Shown one piece after another: positions 1 to 12,247 of a stretch of DNA of 64,000 nt. Position numbers and translations under genes: made by a program. The notes beneath the pieces are model-generated. The model ran no database searches. It saw nothing but the letters and a program-made list of their open reading frames with translations, and was not told the DNA's origin. Each line of letters opens with the position of its first letter. The stretch's first letter is position 1. The DNA comes from Gigaspora rosea (taxonomy: Eukaryota > Glomeromycota > Glomeromycetes > Diversisporales > Gigasporaceae), in contig QKWP01000593.1 in assembly GCA_003550325.1 (NCBI GenBank), positions 100,850-164,849 on the forward strand, read 5' to 3'.

Positions 1-687
1 AGAGTTAATAGTTAAGGGTTAGGGTGAGGCATAGTATATAGTAAATTTCATAAGTTTAAAGCTTATATTTTGATTAAAAATTTTTTTAAATTAGTTTATT
101 TTAGTTTATAAGCAATTTAAACCTTTTTAAATATAATACTACTTGCTATTATAATATTCTTTATTTTTAAATATTTCAAAAAATATTTATTTAGATTTTT
201 TAAATTTCAATTTTTTAAATAAATTTATTTAAAATAGCTTACAAATTAAAAGATAATATTTAATTGCATTTGGCTATAAATATTGATAAAATTAATTTTA
301 ACAATTTTACCAATTCAATATTAATTTTAATAATGAAATTATTTTATCACTTTAATTTTATTTTTTCCAGCATCTTTGCTTTTGGCATATTTTCTTTAAA
401 AAGTATAAAAATAAAAAATCGCAAATTGTTTTAATTAATATTAAAAATTTTATTGATTTAAATAATATTAAAACTATAATACATAATTATATACAATATT
501 TTATATCTTTTAACCTAATAATACCAGAATTCCGAAACCCAAAATCCTAACACATAAAAAGCAATTTTTAATACTATTGTTGAGTATCAGAATTTTAAGT
601 AGAAAATTCACAATACAATGTCGATCATCTAAAATTATGCCTTTAGCCTTCGGACATTCGCTTATTTTTTTTTAAAGTGCCCGAATA

Positions 688-985
688 CAAAAATACCGTT
701 CCTGATGGATCGTCGGTACTGTTCCTGATTGGATGAAAAAAAAAACGACTGACATATACAGTTCTTATTCTATGTCGAAATATAAGCTATGACGTAAGTA
801 TTATTTTAAGGATCAATATTTAGATAAGTCAAATTAACGTTATGACTTTAATATTCCCATTAATAACTAAGCATTGCCAAGAAATTGACTTGGGAGGTTC
901 CTTTAATATCAGGAACAGTAGGTAAATCGTTGGATCGGGTTTTTTCAGGAACAGTACCGATAATCCATCAAGAACGATATTTTTG
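688..985. repeat. Miniature inverted-repeat element, about 300 bp
   Basis: Two arms of about 40 bp face each other: the left (688-729) contains ccgttcctgatggatcgtcg and ggtactgttcctga, the right (945-985) contains the matching tcaggaacagtacc and atccatcaagaacg. No coding capacity is visible inside; a short open frame over 885-1085 falls across the element and is not a gene. No target-site duplication could be recognised. The rest of 1-1429 is AT-rich and shows no gene. Confidence 0.55.
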
Positions 986-1429
986 CATCACGAATTTAAA
1001 AAAAAACTTTTTTTTAATAATAACCATTTTTGTGCAGATTATATTTGCACATCAAATGGGGATTATTATTTGTTCAAGCTCGTGATCTTACGATAAAAAT
1101 AAATTCGATCAAAACTTTACTTCAGTATAAATTAATGTCGATCATAACCGAATTAGATATTTAAGATGATATCGTAAAAAGCCTCAAACATTACTTTGTT
1201 CCAATAAATCTGCAGATGAGCAGATGAGTGCTGCTAAAAAGAAACCATAATTCGGAATTTTATATTTACTAGATATCCCTTATCATCTAACAATTATTTA
1301 GATGATGTTTATTTACGCACAGATTTTTAAAGGGCTGAGTTCGGTAAGTAATAAATTTAAAAAACCCGAGATTAGAAAAGTAATCAATTAAAAAAAAAAC
1401 CCTACATTGTTTTAATTTAGAGTTTTGGG

Positions 1430-2013
1430 ATGCCTATCTCCAAAGGTTTCATCTTTCGCCAGGGGCTTCACTTTTTACCGGGGGTTTCGGTTTCGTCTTT
1501 CACTGGGAATTTAGCTTTTCGTCAATTTATTTCACCAAAAGTTTTGACTTTTGTTAGAAAATTTCATAATTCTTCTTTAATCGAATTTAGATTTCGTCAA
1601 TCACCATTTAAGAAAACAATTTTGTCGTCTAACAATTATATTAGACCATCAATTTTATCATATTTTGAAAAAATTTCATTAAATGCTTTTAATAATTCAG
1701 TTCGTTCAAAGACTGTATATAAATACAAGATGAAAAGTCATTCTGGTACCAAAAAAAGGTAATTAGGTCATCAATGGGGGGTGGTAATTATGGTTTATAA
1801 TGGTAAAAGTAAGTAATAAAATTTTTTTTATTGATTTCATAATGAAATAGATGGAGAGTTACAGGTCGTGGAAAATTTAAACGTGCTAGACCAGGTAAAG
1901 CACATCTTAATACGGGGGTTTCACGAGCACATTTAGTTCGTTTAAGAAAAACCACGTATTCTCATAGGACACAAAGAAATCGGATGAGAAAACTTCTACC
2001 TTATGCCTTTTAG
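1430..2013 (+). CDS. bL35m: Mitochondrial large-subunit ribosomal protein bL35m
   Basis: Two exons, 1430-1758 and 1851-2013, joined by a 92-bp GT-AG intron (gtaatt...aaatag); together 492 bp, a 163-residue protein ending in TAG. The C-terminal 65 residues carry the bL35 signature: KMKSHSGTKKR at the exon 1 end, continuing after the splice as a basic stretch with RGKFKRARPGKAHLN, and the family's closing KLLPY. The roughly 100 N-terminal residues are rich in Ser, Phe, Arg and Lys with few acids, as expected for a mitochondrial targeting extension; bacterial bL35 is only about 65 residues. The protein would sit in the mitochondrial large ribosomal subunit. The first ATG of the open frame is taken as start. 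Without splicing, exon 1 hits TAA at 1760. The intact frame and correct splice phase suggest a functional host gene. The family call is firm; the N-terminus is less certain. Confidence 0.8.
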
Positions 2014-2535
2014 TATACATACCTTTTTTATTAATGCCTTTTTTATTACATTATGATCTTTGTCCATTTTTCTTACAAACAATACATAATCTTTTATCCG
2101 ATTACTTGATTATTGTGATGATCCTCTAGTGTAATTTACATTTTCTTTTTATATCTTTTAGTACGCACATTTTATGCCCACATTGTAACACTTGTCTCAC
2201 ATGTGGTCTAAACTTTTAATGGTTATGACTAACCATATTTGGAAGTCAAACAAAAATGTTTTAAATAATACTCTCGTTTGGTCAGCATGTATCTGTAACT
2301 GTATATTAACCATTTAACCGTTTGATAATTGACAACGTAACTTTCTTTTCGTTTATATAAATATTATTGTTCTCTTTTTTTTTTTTTTTTTTTTCTGGTG
2401 ATCCGGGTTTACATTATATCTGATATGAAGGTATATTATACTGTATAACAAATTATATAAACTCAAAAATAATAGTGGTCACGAATAACTGAATCACGAT
2501 GGACCCTCCTTTATATAAGTTTTGCAGTATGCCAG

Positions 2536-4289
2536 ATGATAGTATCTACTATAATAGAGGCTGTCGTTTTACGATTAAATGAAGATGGTTCTAGAGCATT
2601 AGGCGACCTTAACAATCGATATAATAACCTTAAAAATCAAGATTCCAATTTTACGGCAGCATATATTTATATGAATTATTCTTATCCAAATTATCTTGCC
2701 CAATACCTATCGATTATAGACGGAAACATTTGGTTCATTGTGTTTGAAGGTTTTCTTACTGCCTTATGTTTTTCGGCGGTAATTTCAATTTCCTTATAAT
2801 GTTAATATGTCAATTTAAAATTGTTTTATTTAATGGAAAAAACTGACAATTTATTTTATATACTTTTTTTTTATATAGTTATATTTTCAAGTAAGTTTCT
2901 TATCATTTTATCATTTATCACTTTTTTTCTATCATACCTTACGATGATTTTTTATTTATTTTATAGAATACCATAGAGATAATATCTATAGGTCTTATAA
3001 ATATTTGCCTACTATTATTTGGATCTATACAAACCTATCAGAGTTTCAAATGGATACGTCGTATCAACCTACAAATTGATCTTGATTTTAATCGTTACAT
3101 GACAACTCCTACTGATTTGGCCAACCTTCATTTGCCAATGACTGTTTTATACGCTGAAATTGTTCAACTTGCTTTTTTGGTTTTGTTCGTTGCCGCTTCA
3201 ATATTCTTTGGTTATAAATTATATGGTGAATTCGGTTGGAATATTTATAAGAAGATTGGTGCTGGCATTAATACTCAATGTAAGTTATATTTTTTAATTG
3301 TTTTATTATTATGTTAACGTTTTTAATTTTATCATTAATTTATCATAATAATTTATCATCATAATTTATCATAACAATTTATTTTAATTCAGCTATGTAC
3401 AGGACATACCTTAGTACGTTTTTATTACCGATTATTACGAATTTTTAGGATTTACCAACCATTTAAATCATTCAAATCATTCAAATTATTCAAAATCATT
3501 CAAATTATTCAAACCATTCTCTCTAACTTTTAATATTAGTATTCCTTTTGTTAACGAAGGTGGATTTCTTTCTCCTGTCGGGTTTCCAAATTCTTAATTT
3601 GATATTCTTGTACGGAGACGCTGCTCACAATATTCATACAATTATCATTCAAAGCGTTTTTGTTGCTATTGTTATACCGACCCTAGGATTGGGATTGTGG
3701 GGTGTACGTTTTTATTTTTTTCCTCCTAATTTATTGTTTTACACTTCTAAATTTCTTATATTATTTTTTTTTTTTTAAATAGGTAAGATCTGAAAACAAG
3801 GTTGCGCTACTCATTTATGCTATTTGCTCTGTGGCCACAATAGTCAATTTTCTGTACATTTTGGCCTCGTTTATTGTCCAGCGTGATGAAAGTTTGCTGA
3901 CATTCTTGGTAATTAATTTACATTTTTCAATTAAATTTATTAACAAATATTTCTAACTCTTTTGTTTTAATAAGGATATCCTTGGTATCACCTTGATCAT
4001 AATGTCTTTGGTTACTGCATATTTGGCATATAACAATTTTGGTACGATGAACTCATTTCTGTTTTATGTTTTTTTTTTTTATCAATTATTTGCTTATTTG
4101 TTTATTTGCTTTGATCATTAGGAGAGGGTTTAAAACTTCATTGTGAGTGTTACAAAAATTGGTTGCTTTTCATTTATCTATTTTTAGAGTTAATTGTTCA
4201 CTTTTTTTTTTTTTTTTTTAGTCCAAAGAAAACAATATGAAGGTATTGGTAACCCAGAAGAAAAAGGACGGTTTCCAATTGATGATTAA
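2536..4289 (+). CDS. Multi-pass membrane protein, UPF0658 Golgi family-like
   Basis: Nine exons can be joined in one frame: 2536-2778, 2879-2890, 2967-3279, 3393-3413, 3540-3703, 3783-3908, 3975-4041, 4122-4142, 4222-4289. All introns are GT-AG and all phases fit, ending in TAA. Exons 2 (12 nt), 4 (21 nt) and 8 (21 nt) are micro-exons. The product has about seven hydrophobic segments. Landmarks are YFQNTIEIISIGLINICLL (second membrane region), WNIYKKIGAGINTQSMYRTY (loop before the next segment), and a short polar tail starting at FGEGLKLHFQRK. These recall fungal UPF0658 Golgi membrane proteins, whose function is unknown; that family match is from memory of its motifs. The start is uncertain: an ATG at 2499 opens a plausible N-terminus in a different frame (see findings). 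The region 2014-2498 contains only AT-rich DNA and a long T tract. Confidence 0.7.
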
Positions 4290-6590
4290 AAATAATTGCT
4301 ATTTTCTGTGAATTTCTATTTAGAAAATTGGTTTTTTTTATCCGGAAAATAGTGTTGAATATAGCAATTGCAAACCACTCGATTGTATTATAATCTATTG
4401 TTTCTCTCTTTTAAAGTAAATGTATCTTTTTTTTTTCTTAAAAAAAAAAAGTTTGTACGGTTTCATTTAATAAGAAATTTGTTGGCATTTATTCAAATTT
4501 TGGCTCCCTAGTTTTATGTGTTTATTCATTAATTTATTTTGGTTGTGTTTTTTTAATTTTCTAATTCTTTTTATACATATCATTCTTATTTATTTATTTA
4601 ATAAAAGGTTGGGAATATTTCGTATAAAAATCTTTCTTAGTGAATTATGTTATAAAAAATTAAAAACGAAAAATCTTTCTAAAAATTATTAATAACGTCA
4701 GAATAGAATTTTTGTGTTTATTGTACGTGTTTGTTAGTCAATAATTGAATGTTTGGCACTATCATTACTTGTTATCTGTTATTAATTGATGTACTCTTAT
4801 TACGTATAACTATAACTACACGTACCGGTATACGCAACTCTAATTTCTAAAAAAAGGGACTACAAAAAAGGCCCAAAAATTTTTTTATAATTTCATGATA
4901 AAATAAGTCAAAATTCAACATAAGCATAATTTAATTAATGGTTTCTATATAAGGTAAAAACATAAATAATACCTGTTATTTATAATTTTATATTAACGTT
5001 GATTGGTTTCATACGAAGATCTTAATCAATTTTTAGTAACACCTTAGTTTTATAAATAAAATCGGATGATTTTTTTTCTTTATTCATCCTAATGAGGAAA
5101 TTGAATAACAATATCATTCGAGTTTTTATTTACTAAACGGCATCATTCATTCCAATATTGTTAAAACAAAGAACAATTTTTAAATCGAGGTTTTTTTTTT
5201 TTTAATTCCTTTAATTTGAGAGGGATCATATATAAAAAATCGGTCGATTTTTTTTGGTTTATGAAACGTTAACAAATTCGTCAAAATTACCTCTTTATAT
5301 AAATACCCTCTATTTTAACTATTTTAAGTTAAGATTATTTATATTTTTACGTAGTACTCCGACATGATAATACATATATAGTTGGTTACAAGTATATAAA
5401 CTAAAATTAGATACCTTAAATTTTTAATTTTATATACAGTTTAAAATATAAATATAATAATTGCTTTACGTACGTACGTACGTATTATATAATGATATCT
5501 GGTATTTAATATATATATTATAAATATAAATACTAAGGATTAGATACGTAGTCAGTGTTGACACATCAAATGACCAATGATCAAACGAATTGGTCATTAA
5601 ATGACCTTATAAATTACAGAATTATACACACTTTATTGGCTGGCAGTCGTTCAATCACGTGATAGTAACATTACCGGGGAAGATTAATAAAATATTAGTT
5701 TGAGGGTCTGATTTACTGTAACAAGTTTGTGTTAGATAGTAAAAAAAAAAATTCAAAATTATAATTTTAATTGATAACGATAATATATCACAAATTCCAA
5801 CATATTATATCGTTTTAAACGTTTTTTTTATCTATTAATTTTTTACTCATTCATTTATGAGAATGTTGTAATAATTAAAAATTATTAGTGATATGATGAT
5901 AGAATTAAATATAAAATAAAAGTTATGAATTTTTTTTACTATCTTTAAAAATCAAAGATACGTCACTATTAAGAAGCAAAGGATGCATCAAAAATGCTTT
6001 TTCATAAAACAGTTTCATAACGGTTTCATAAGCATTTCATAACAAAAAAAAAAAAATTAATCAACCAATCAAATACAATCATTCAATCCAATAATTACGC
6101 AATGTCGCATAAACGATTGGATCAAATTTTATGCAGACAACCTAAATTCAAACAATCTTTTAATCCTTGTTCACATAACAAAAAAAATCTTTTCATAGAA
6201 CATTAAAACCATTCAAAGCTAACCATTTTGATGGTCTTAAAAAAAATTATTTTTAATATGGTACCATTCGACAATCACGCGTGATCGTAGTTGACCAATA
6301 AAAATTAATGTATTTGATATATTTTGGAAAACTTTTTTTAAAAGACAACCGATAACTCTATTCACAGAACTGAGTTCTACAATAGTAACCATGTGATCGA
6401 GATCGTCATTTAACGTTATGGGAAAATCTTAATAGAGATTGTGTGAACGACAGTAATTAAAATTAAATTACCTGAAAATCAAATAAAGAATAATGAATAT
6501 ATAAAAAAAGAAGAGTGATACAAGACTGAATGGTAAAGTTGAAGATATAAGGTTACTCAGGATTGTGAACGTAAAAAATGATGATAATAA
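4290..6590. other. Gene-free AT-rich stretch with a short ACGT microsatellite
   Basis: No open frame of useful length and no recognisable protein. The only marked structure is a short (acgt)n run at 5467-5484. Poly-T and poly-A tracts are frequent. The sequence gtcatttaatgacc-like pairs near 5570-5610 form a weak inverted repeat. Nothing else is supported. Confidence 0.5.
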
Positions 6591-6786
6591 GAAATATGAT
6601 CAAAGTCGTGATAAAAAATGCCAGAAAATGTGGAAGAGAAATTACCGATGGAAAAACAATTTGAGATCGTAAGATTGTAGGAATTTTGATTGTGCAAGTG
6701 AAGTTTTAGAGACAATTAAAGTTGGTAAAACAAAACATAAACAAAGGGATTGGAAAAAGAACACTTATCCAGTATTTGAATGACGG

Positions 6787-7062
6787 ATGATGAAGTTCCA
6801 AAGAATTATTGCAGGCAAGAACAATCATGCTGTTGAAGTGAAAGTTAAAATGGATGATATAGAAAAGGATAAGTATGAATATTTCCATGAAATTAAAGTT
6901 GAAATAAATGAACAAAAGGTGTTTGAAAAGAATTTGAATTGTGCTGAAAGTGATAGTTCGATCGAACAAAATAATCTTGACGATTTTTATGAGCAACAGG
7001 CATTTATACGGACATTTGCTAATCTGGATGATCCTTATAAAATGAACAATCTGGTATTGTAA
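6787..7062 (+). pseudogene. Unrecognised coding relic
   Basis: A 91-codon open frame, lysine- and glutamate-rich, ending KMNNLVL. It begins with MMKFQRIIAGKNNHAVEVKV and is followed within 100 bp by many stops. Around it, from about 6590 to 7670, short stretches in several frames still look protein-like, for example a block near 7430-7550 containing KQIYSLLGSYGKTESLKRL. That suggests a decayed gene on the plus strand rather than an intact small gene. No family was recognised and no splice pattern restores a long frame. The opposite strand open frame over 6706-7104 is its antisense shadow. Confidence 0.25.
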
Positions 7063-7670
7063 TAAAGGAATGGAGGTTAAAATGATAAATATAAAGGCGT
7101 TCATATATTGTCAAAAAGTTGCTGATCTAAATGAAATAAAGGGGAAATAACTCCGATGATGAAACTGAAACTTGTTATGATGATAAAGCGGATAATAACA
7201 GTGGAAAAGGGAAATAAGGACATTACTGAGATCGTTGGTAAAATTGGAAATGATTATGGATTGAGTTATGAAATCGGTCAATCAAACATGGAAATTGTTC
7301 AATGAACGTTTAATGTGAATAGTCGCGTCAAGGATCTTACGTGGACATTTAATTCTGAGATTCCAATGGGCCAAAATGTGCGGTGATGGATCAAACTAAA
7401 TATGAAATATAGAGTGCTCAATATCCGAAAGGCTTGTAATGATATCAAAGGTCTGGTGATAAAGCAGATATATTCCTTATTGGGTAGTTATGGAAAGACC
7501 GAATCTCTTAAGCGGCTTTACCTTGATCAATTGGCCGGATGTAATACTGAAAATTTGTGACATATGGGTTTCGAGAGCCATCTTTATATGCTAAACTTTG
7601 AAGAAATAGTTGTAAGCTCAAGGGTGATTGTGATCATGAATATTGGAATCGCTCGAGGATAGAATTTCGT

Positions 7671-7800
7671 TATTTGTTTTAATTCCATTAACTTAATCTT
7701 TATCTCAACAGCTTCGATTTGATATCGTATAGTTCAAAATCTTTATAACTCTTCGTTAAAGCGTAAGAGCGATGTTTTAATACAAAAAAAAAAAAAAAAA
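7671..7800 (-). repeat. Copy 1 of a diverged direct repeat
   Basis: This stretch and 8344-8500 share a recognisable 120-130 bp sequence in the same orientation, containing agcttcgatttgat and the run ending aaagcgtaaga, each followed by an A-rich tail. Read on the minus strand both encode a short coiled-coil-like peptide containing QIEA(V/I)EIKIK. The repeat therefore looks like two copies of the 3' part of one gene family. Confidence 0.5.
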
Positions 7801-8343
7801 AAAAAAAAATATTTAGTGCTAATAAATTTTATATCAATAAAATAAATTCTTAACTTTTAATCGAATAGAACCTTCAATATTCATTCTTGATACAGTATTC
7901 TTTCATAAATTATTTACTTTTCCGATAGAGACCTTTATAAAAGAAGAATTATGTTAGAGATAATCCGTAATAAGCATAATCAGAAATCATTTCGAATGGT
8001 TTAGATGCGAGATATACCATCTAGAATTTCTTTGTCATTGTAAAGAAAGTTACATTAGATTCCTCATTTAGAACCAGTAGTCCTTTACCAAAGAACCTTG
8101 GATTGCATACCCCATCAGTTAACCAGTACGCAACCAGAATAACTGCATCTAATTCGGCACTTGTGGGGACGGGACCCCTACCTAACGCATCAAGTAAAGC
8201 ACAAAACACCTGGTTAAAACACCACCATCTACATAAATTTTCTATTATACCTACCACTTAATTTTAACAAGTATTTAAAAGCATTTGATTTTTAACTTGC
8301 TTAATTTTTTCATAGCTCTTAACGTGTGATTTTTCGACGTAAT

Positions 8344-8500
8344 TCCATTGTTTGTTTTAATTTCGTCAACCTAATCTTTATCTCAATAGCTTCGATTTGA
8401 TCTCGTATAGTTCAAAACCTTCTAAACTAATTTTTTCTTTTATAACGCTTCACTAAAGCGTAAGAATGATATTTTTAATACAAAATAATAATAAAAAAAA
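8344..8500 (-). repeat. Copy 2 of the diverged direct repeat
   Basis: Partner of 7671-7800. On the minus strand the conserved block reads TIRDQIEAIEIKIRLTKLKQ followed by TMELRRKITR and a stop. The helix-forming, charged pattern suggests a coiled coil, but the family is not recognised. Confidence 0.5.
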
Positions 8501-9730
8501 ACTATTGCTAATAAATTTACATGTCAATAAAATTCGGGTAACGAAAATTAATAAATATTTGAATTTAACAATTCAGAATCAATAAATCTTGACTAAGAAA
8601 CCTCTATTTTTAAACCTTATACATTAACTGAAAATGAATCTAGAAATATGTATCTAAGTTCACTTTTAATGACATTCGCCCATTTTACGATGCGTATAGC
8701 TAGTTTTGCAACGTAACAGAAAATAAAATTGACATCATTGAATATTAAAGAGTCAATCCGATTAAATTTTTTTTTCAAGATCTTGAATGACCATCTTGAA
8801 ATTTTCAACGTCAACCTTTTCTTCTCCTTTTAGGATCAATGCATTCTTTATTCGGCATACGAAGTCTGGCCAAGAGTAGCCTTTGGTTTGGTTGATCCTA
8901 AATCGGATCTATTCCGATCAATATCAAGCGGGAATACCATTCTTCGCCGGATAGTATAATCTCTTTCTGCGGGATTGTCTTTCATTTCTAAGAGCTATAC
9001 AAAGGTTGTGAATATATCGTTTGTGTTCACCACATTCACTAGCTCGCATTGTTGTCGGTATAATAAGAAACTTAATAATAACCACCATTGCACTCCTTAA
9101 ATAATTCCAAGGTATTTTGCAATTAACAAATCCAAAGGTATGTGCATCATGTCTTCGAATTTGTATACCGTACCACCATGGTATAACATCACTCAATACA
9201 TAAGTTATGTAGAAGGCTAATTGGTTACTCTGGATCAAAAAAATTAAAAGTTTTTATTGACCATGAAGATCAATGTTTCCATCGGTATTCACGATCTTCT
9301 TCATTCATTACTATGAATTTAAGAAGATACTTGCCCTTAGTCTTTACAGTCACAGGCAACTTACAGGCAAGTGGTGACTTCAGGAGTGAATGGAGGTCTT
9401 TCACTCTTTTTGGGACCATACCGAACGGTTTTAAAAGCTCGTAACATATTTCTATTGTTCAGATTTCTTCTTCTTTTTGATGAAATGCCTGTAGTCCTAT
9501 GTCTTCTTTCCTTCTTTTGCCGAGGTTATTAATTCACTTATACAAGACTTCGGCCTTTTCCCACGATTCCTTCACTTTTTTAAATCAGACTTTATAGAAC
9601 AAATAAATTAGATAGAAATAATCTACATGATATGAAAACTCTAAATTTCTTTGTTATTTTTATAAAATAAGAAACATACTGATAATAAAGAAATCGATAC
9701 AAAGAAATATCTTTAAATACACTAATGATG

Positions 9731-9838
9731 CCTGACGAAACTCACGTGACCTGACGAAACATAATAGTTTCGTCATTTCGTCAGTGACGAAACTATGACG
9801 AAACTTATGGTTTCGTCAGGCGAAATAGTTTCGTCAAG
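9731..9838. repeat. Cluster of GACGAAAC / GTTTCGTC motifs
   Basis: Within 108 bp the octamer gacgaaac occurs about four times and its reverse complement gtttcgtc about three times, with partial copies between. The ends pair as an imperfect inverted repeat (cctgacgaaac at the left, gtttcgtcaagc at the right). It looks like a small foldback element or a binding-site-like array. It lies just past the donor site of the decayed minus-strand exon at 9959. Confidence 0.6.
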
Positions 9839-10418
9839 CATCTATAAAATACACCCTCTATAAATGCACTACACTCTCTAACACGCCATCATATTCTTGC
9901 CTAAATATATGTTTGACTCTATTCTATACCACATAGATTTGTTATTCTAATACTTACCGCTTTGGAATGATTTGGCAACTTTGCGCACTTCTTGTCGCCT
10001 GTTTGGATCATCTGCGAGAACTTGTAAAGTTCTATAAAAAAACTTGGTGCGCATCATCTTTATTGGCGTGTTTATAATTTTCTTTCCCTGTGGAGTACCT
10101 ACAAATGATACTTTTAGAGGACATTTATTGGATTCTGACGCATTATTGGTAATTGTCATGTGAGTTGACAAAATAGTCGTGTCGTAGGAGTAAAGACAAA
10201 CGCAACGAAACTAAAGTATATTTATTTTGTATTGTATTTCTAGAGAAGAAACGCTTTGCGCAATAATAATGACATGATTTATAAGAAAACGATTTATTTT
10301 GAAAGAATTTATTGTCAATGAAAATCATGGTCTCAAAATAATTTAAACAAAGCGTTCATTTTGAAAACATCGCGTATATTGCGTATAGTTGACACGTCCG
10401 ATTTGTTTGGGGGATGGT

Positions 10419-10477
10419 GTTGTGGCCTTGGGAGAGACTTCCTAATTCGTATGCCAATTTAGCTACTGGGCCACAAC
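10419..10477 (-). repeat. tRNA-like hairpin, possible SINE head
   Basis: A perfect 9-bp stem (gttgtggcc / ggccacaac) encloses a loop which, on the minus strand, contains tagctaaattgg, a match to the RNA polymerase III A-box consensus. No B box is present at the expected spacing. It may be the head of a tRNA-derived repeat or chance; it is not a tRNA gene. Confidence 0.25.
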
Positions 10478-10920
10478 CATTAAGGGTTCGGTGATTTATA
10501 AACGAATGTATTTTATTAATAATTTTTGGGAGAGCGATTTATTAGATTTTGGGAGTGCGAATTATTTACATGTGCGTGTGTAAAGAAAATTATATACAAG
10601 AAAGAAGAAAAACTTTTAGAATAAAACTAAAATAAAAACTAACTGTCCTTCTCTTCATATAACAATCTTTTTATATTCCCACCAGAATTACCCGTTTACC
10701 CAGAATGAGGTAAGAGCTACGAAGATTTACAAGAAATGTGGTAATGGGAATTTACTACACAGAAATGTAGTAATGGGAAAAAATGAAGTAATGGGTTCGC
10801 CGATCATCAAAATGTAGTAATCGATGCGGGTAACCGATCGATCTCCAAATGTAATCATTAATCTCGTGACTAACAGCCGGTATAAAATCGATCCCTATCG
10901 GCATAGACAAAAATTTCGGC

Positions 10921-11195
10921 TAAAGCCATGTACCCACGTGATTTTTTGAAATTTTAGTTAAAATTCGTATCAGAGACTGTTTAGCATTAGGGTCGGGGTT
11001 AGGGTTAGGGCCAATATAGGTAAAATTACCTTCCCGACATTTTTTATTAATGGCCCAAGATAGGTTTAGAATGCCGTTTTTATGTTCATGCATTTTTTTT
11101 GTTTTTTTGACTTCTTCGGGCTGATCCGTGTAAACAAAATTTCGCGACTCCGTTTGGTTGATTTACACGAAAATGTCACGTGGGTACATGGCTTT
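10921..11195. mobile_element. MITE, family A (275 bp)
   Basis: Terminal inverted repeats taaagccatgtacccacgtg and its complement end the element exactly at 10921 and 11195. The interior carries gcattagggtcgggg followed by telomere-like ttaggg units, then ttcccgacattttttatt and a ttcttcgggctgatcc block. The same internal blocks recur at 14419-14685, in part at 11478-11760, and at about 50260-50360, so this is a dispersed family. No coding capacity; a minus-strand open frame over 11066-11251 is incidental. Confidence 0.75.
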
Positions 11196-11477
11196 AGACA
11201 ACTACCCCAGTATCGCCAACAAAATTTTACATTCACGTGATTATTGGCCAATAAAAGATCATAATTTGGTGTAATGTAACACGATTAGGAAATTCAAAAC
11301 AAACGTCTCAAAACGTCTCTTTTGTCAAAAAAAGCTTATTTCTCAAAAGTTTGCGTAAGAAACCACTTTTTTTAACTAAAAAAAAGTTTTCCTTGAGCGA
11401 TTTTACTATATAACAACCTAAACCCAAACCCTAACTGAGCACTCACCCTAACCCTAACCTAACAAAAAATTTACATG

Positions 11478-11760
11478 AGCGCTGGCGCACCTGGGAAAGA
11501 TGCTTTAGACGACCCCTTTGTTTGGTAGAATGCAGTATGTAGATCAATTTATTATTAAGGACTAATCCCACGCAGATAATACAAAATCCTGGAGAGAAAA
11601 TAGCCAATCGGATTTTGACTATTCCGGGTCAGCCCGACGAAGAGTTCAAACACGCGTAAAAGAAGAAAAAAGCGAAAATATGCAATCTTGGTGCATTAAT
11701 TAAAAATGACGGGAATGAAATTTTACATATAGTAAGCATCATTCTAACCCTATAGACTCT
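11478..11760. repeat. Fragment(s) of MITE family A
   Basis: Contains the family A end (cgcacctggg...gctttagacg), then gactattccgggtcagcccg, an A/G-rich block and gacgggaatgaaattttaca, in the same order as in the complete copies. Preceded by caccctaaccctaacc. Boundaries are approximate and no flanking duplication was seen. Confidence 0.5.
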
Positions 11761-12247
11761 AACGTTAAGGCCCTAACACTAAATTTTTATCTCATGCACT
11801 TAGTTTATTTACAAAATCGGGGGTTGTATTACCTGCGCAAATGATTATAGCATTGGAAGGTGAGCGCAAAATACATTTATTAATTTAAATATTTAAATGT
11901 GCTGTTTAAGTTCACGTTAATTGTACGTGACATTTATTCATCAAAGAATTGAAAATAAGCTATTCAAATTCATATTTAATTTCATTTTATTCGTGTTAAA
12001 ACAATTGTGAATATAAAAAAACATTTATTAATCGAAGCATTTAAAAAGCTACTCAAGTGCATGAATATCTACCATTTAACTTTATTTGTGTTTAGACAGT
12101 AAGTATAAAAATTTATTAATCTAAGTATTTGAAAAAGTTATTTAAGTTCATGAGAATTTATATTTTATTCACATTTAATTTAGGTGAGTATAAAGAACAT
12201 TTATTGATCCAGATATTTAAAAACAGCCATTCAAGTTCATGAATATA

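Larger units (their letters stand above)
8021..10171 (-). pseudogene. Decayed unrecognised gene(s), minus strand
   Basis: Several coherent protein-like blocks lie on the minus strand. Block 1 (10171-9959) ends in a good donor, gtaagt, after KVAKSFQSG, with FVGTPQGKKIINTPIKMMRT inside. Block 2 (9574-9270) reads about 100 codons interrupted only by two TGA codons and includes YELLKPFGMVPKRVKDLHSL. Block 3 (9238-8924) is a 104-codon open frame with SECGEHKRYIHNLCIALRNE. Block 4 (8814-8617) is lysine- and isoleucine-rich with QDLEKKFNRIDSLIF-like sequence. Block 5 (8257-8021) is a 78-codon open frame with ALLDALGRGPVPTSAELDAV. Whether these belong to one gene cannot be decided here. None matches a family I can name. 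Frame changes and stops show decay. Confidence 0.35.

Noticed and set aside
1430-4289. Nuclear code with UGA as tryptophan
   Set aside because: The bL35m and UPF0658-like genes use TGG for Trp and the intact Sel1 gene ends at TGA, so a genome-wide reassignment is not supported.
10419-10477. Functional tRNA gene
   Set aside because: A-box match only; no B box, no cloverleaf arms, no anticodon loop at the right place.
10975-11010. Real telomere
   Set aside because: Only two or three units, inside a bounded MITE, with coding and repeats on both sides.
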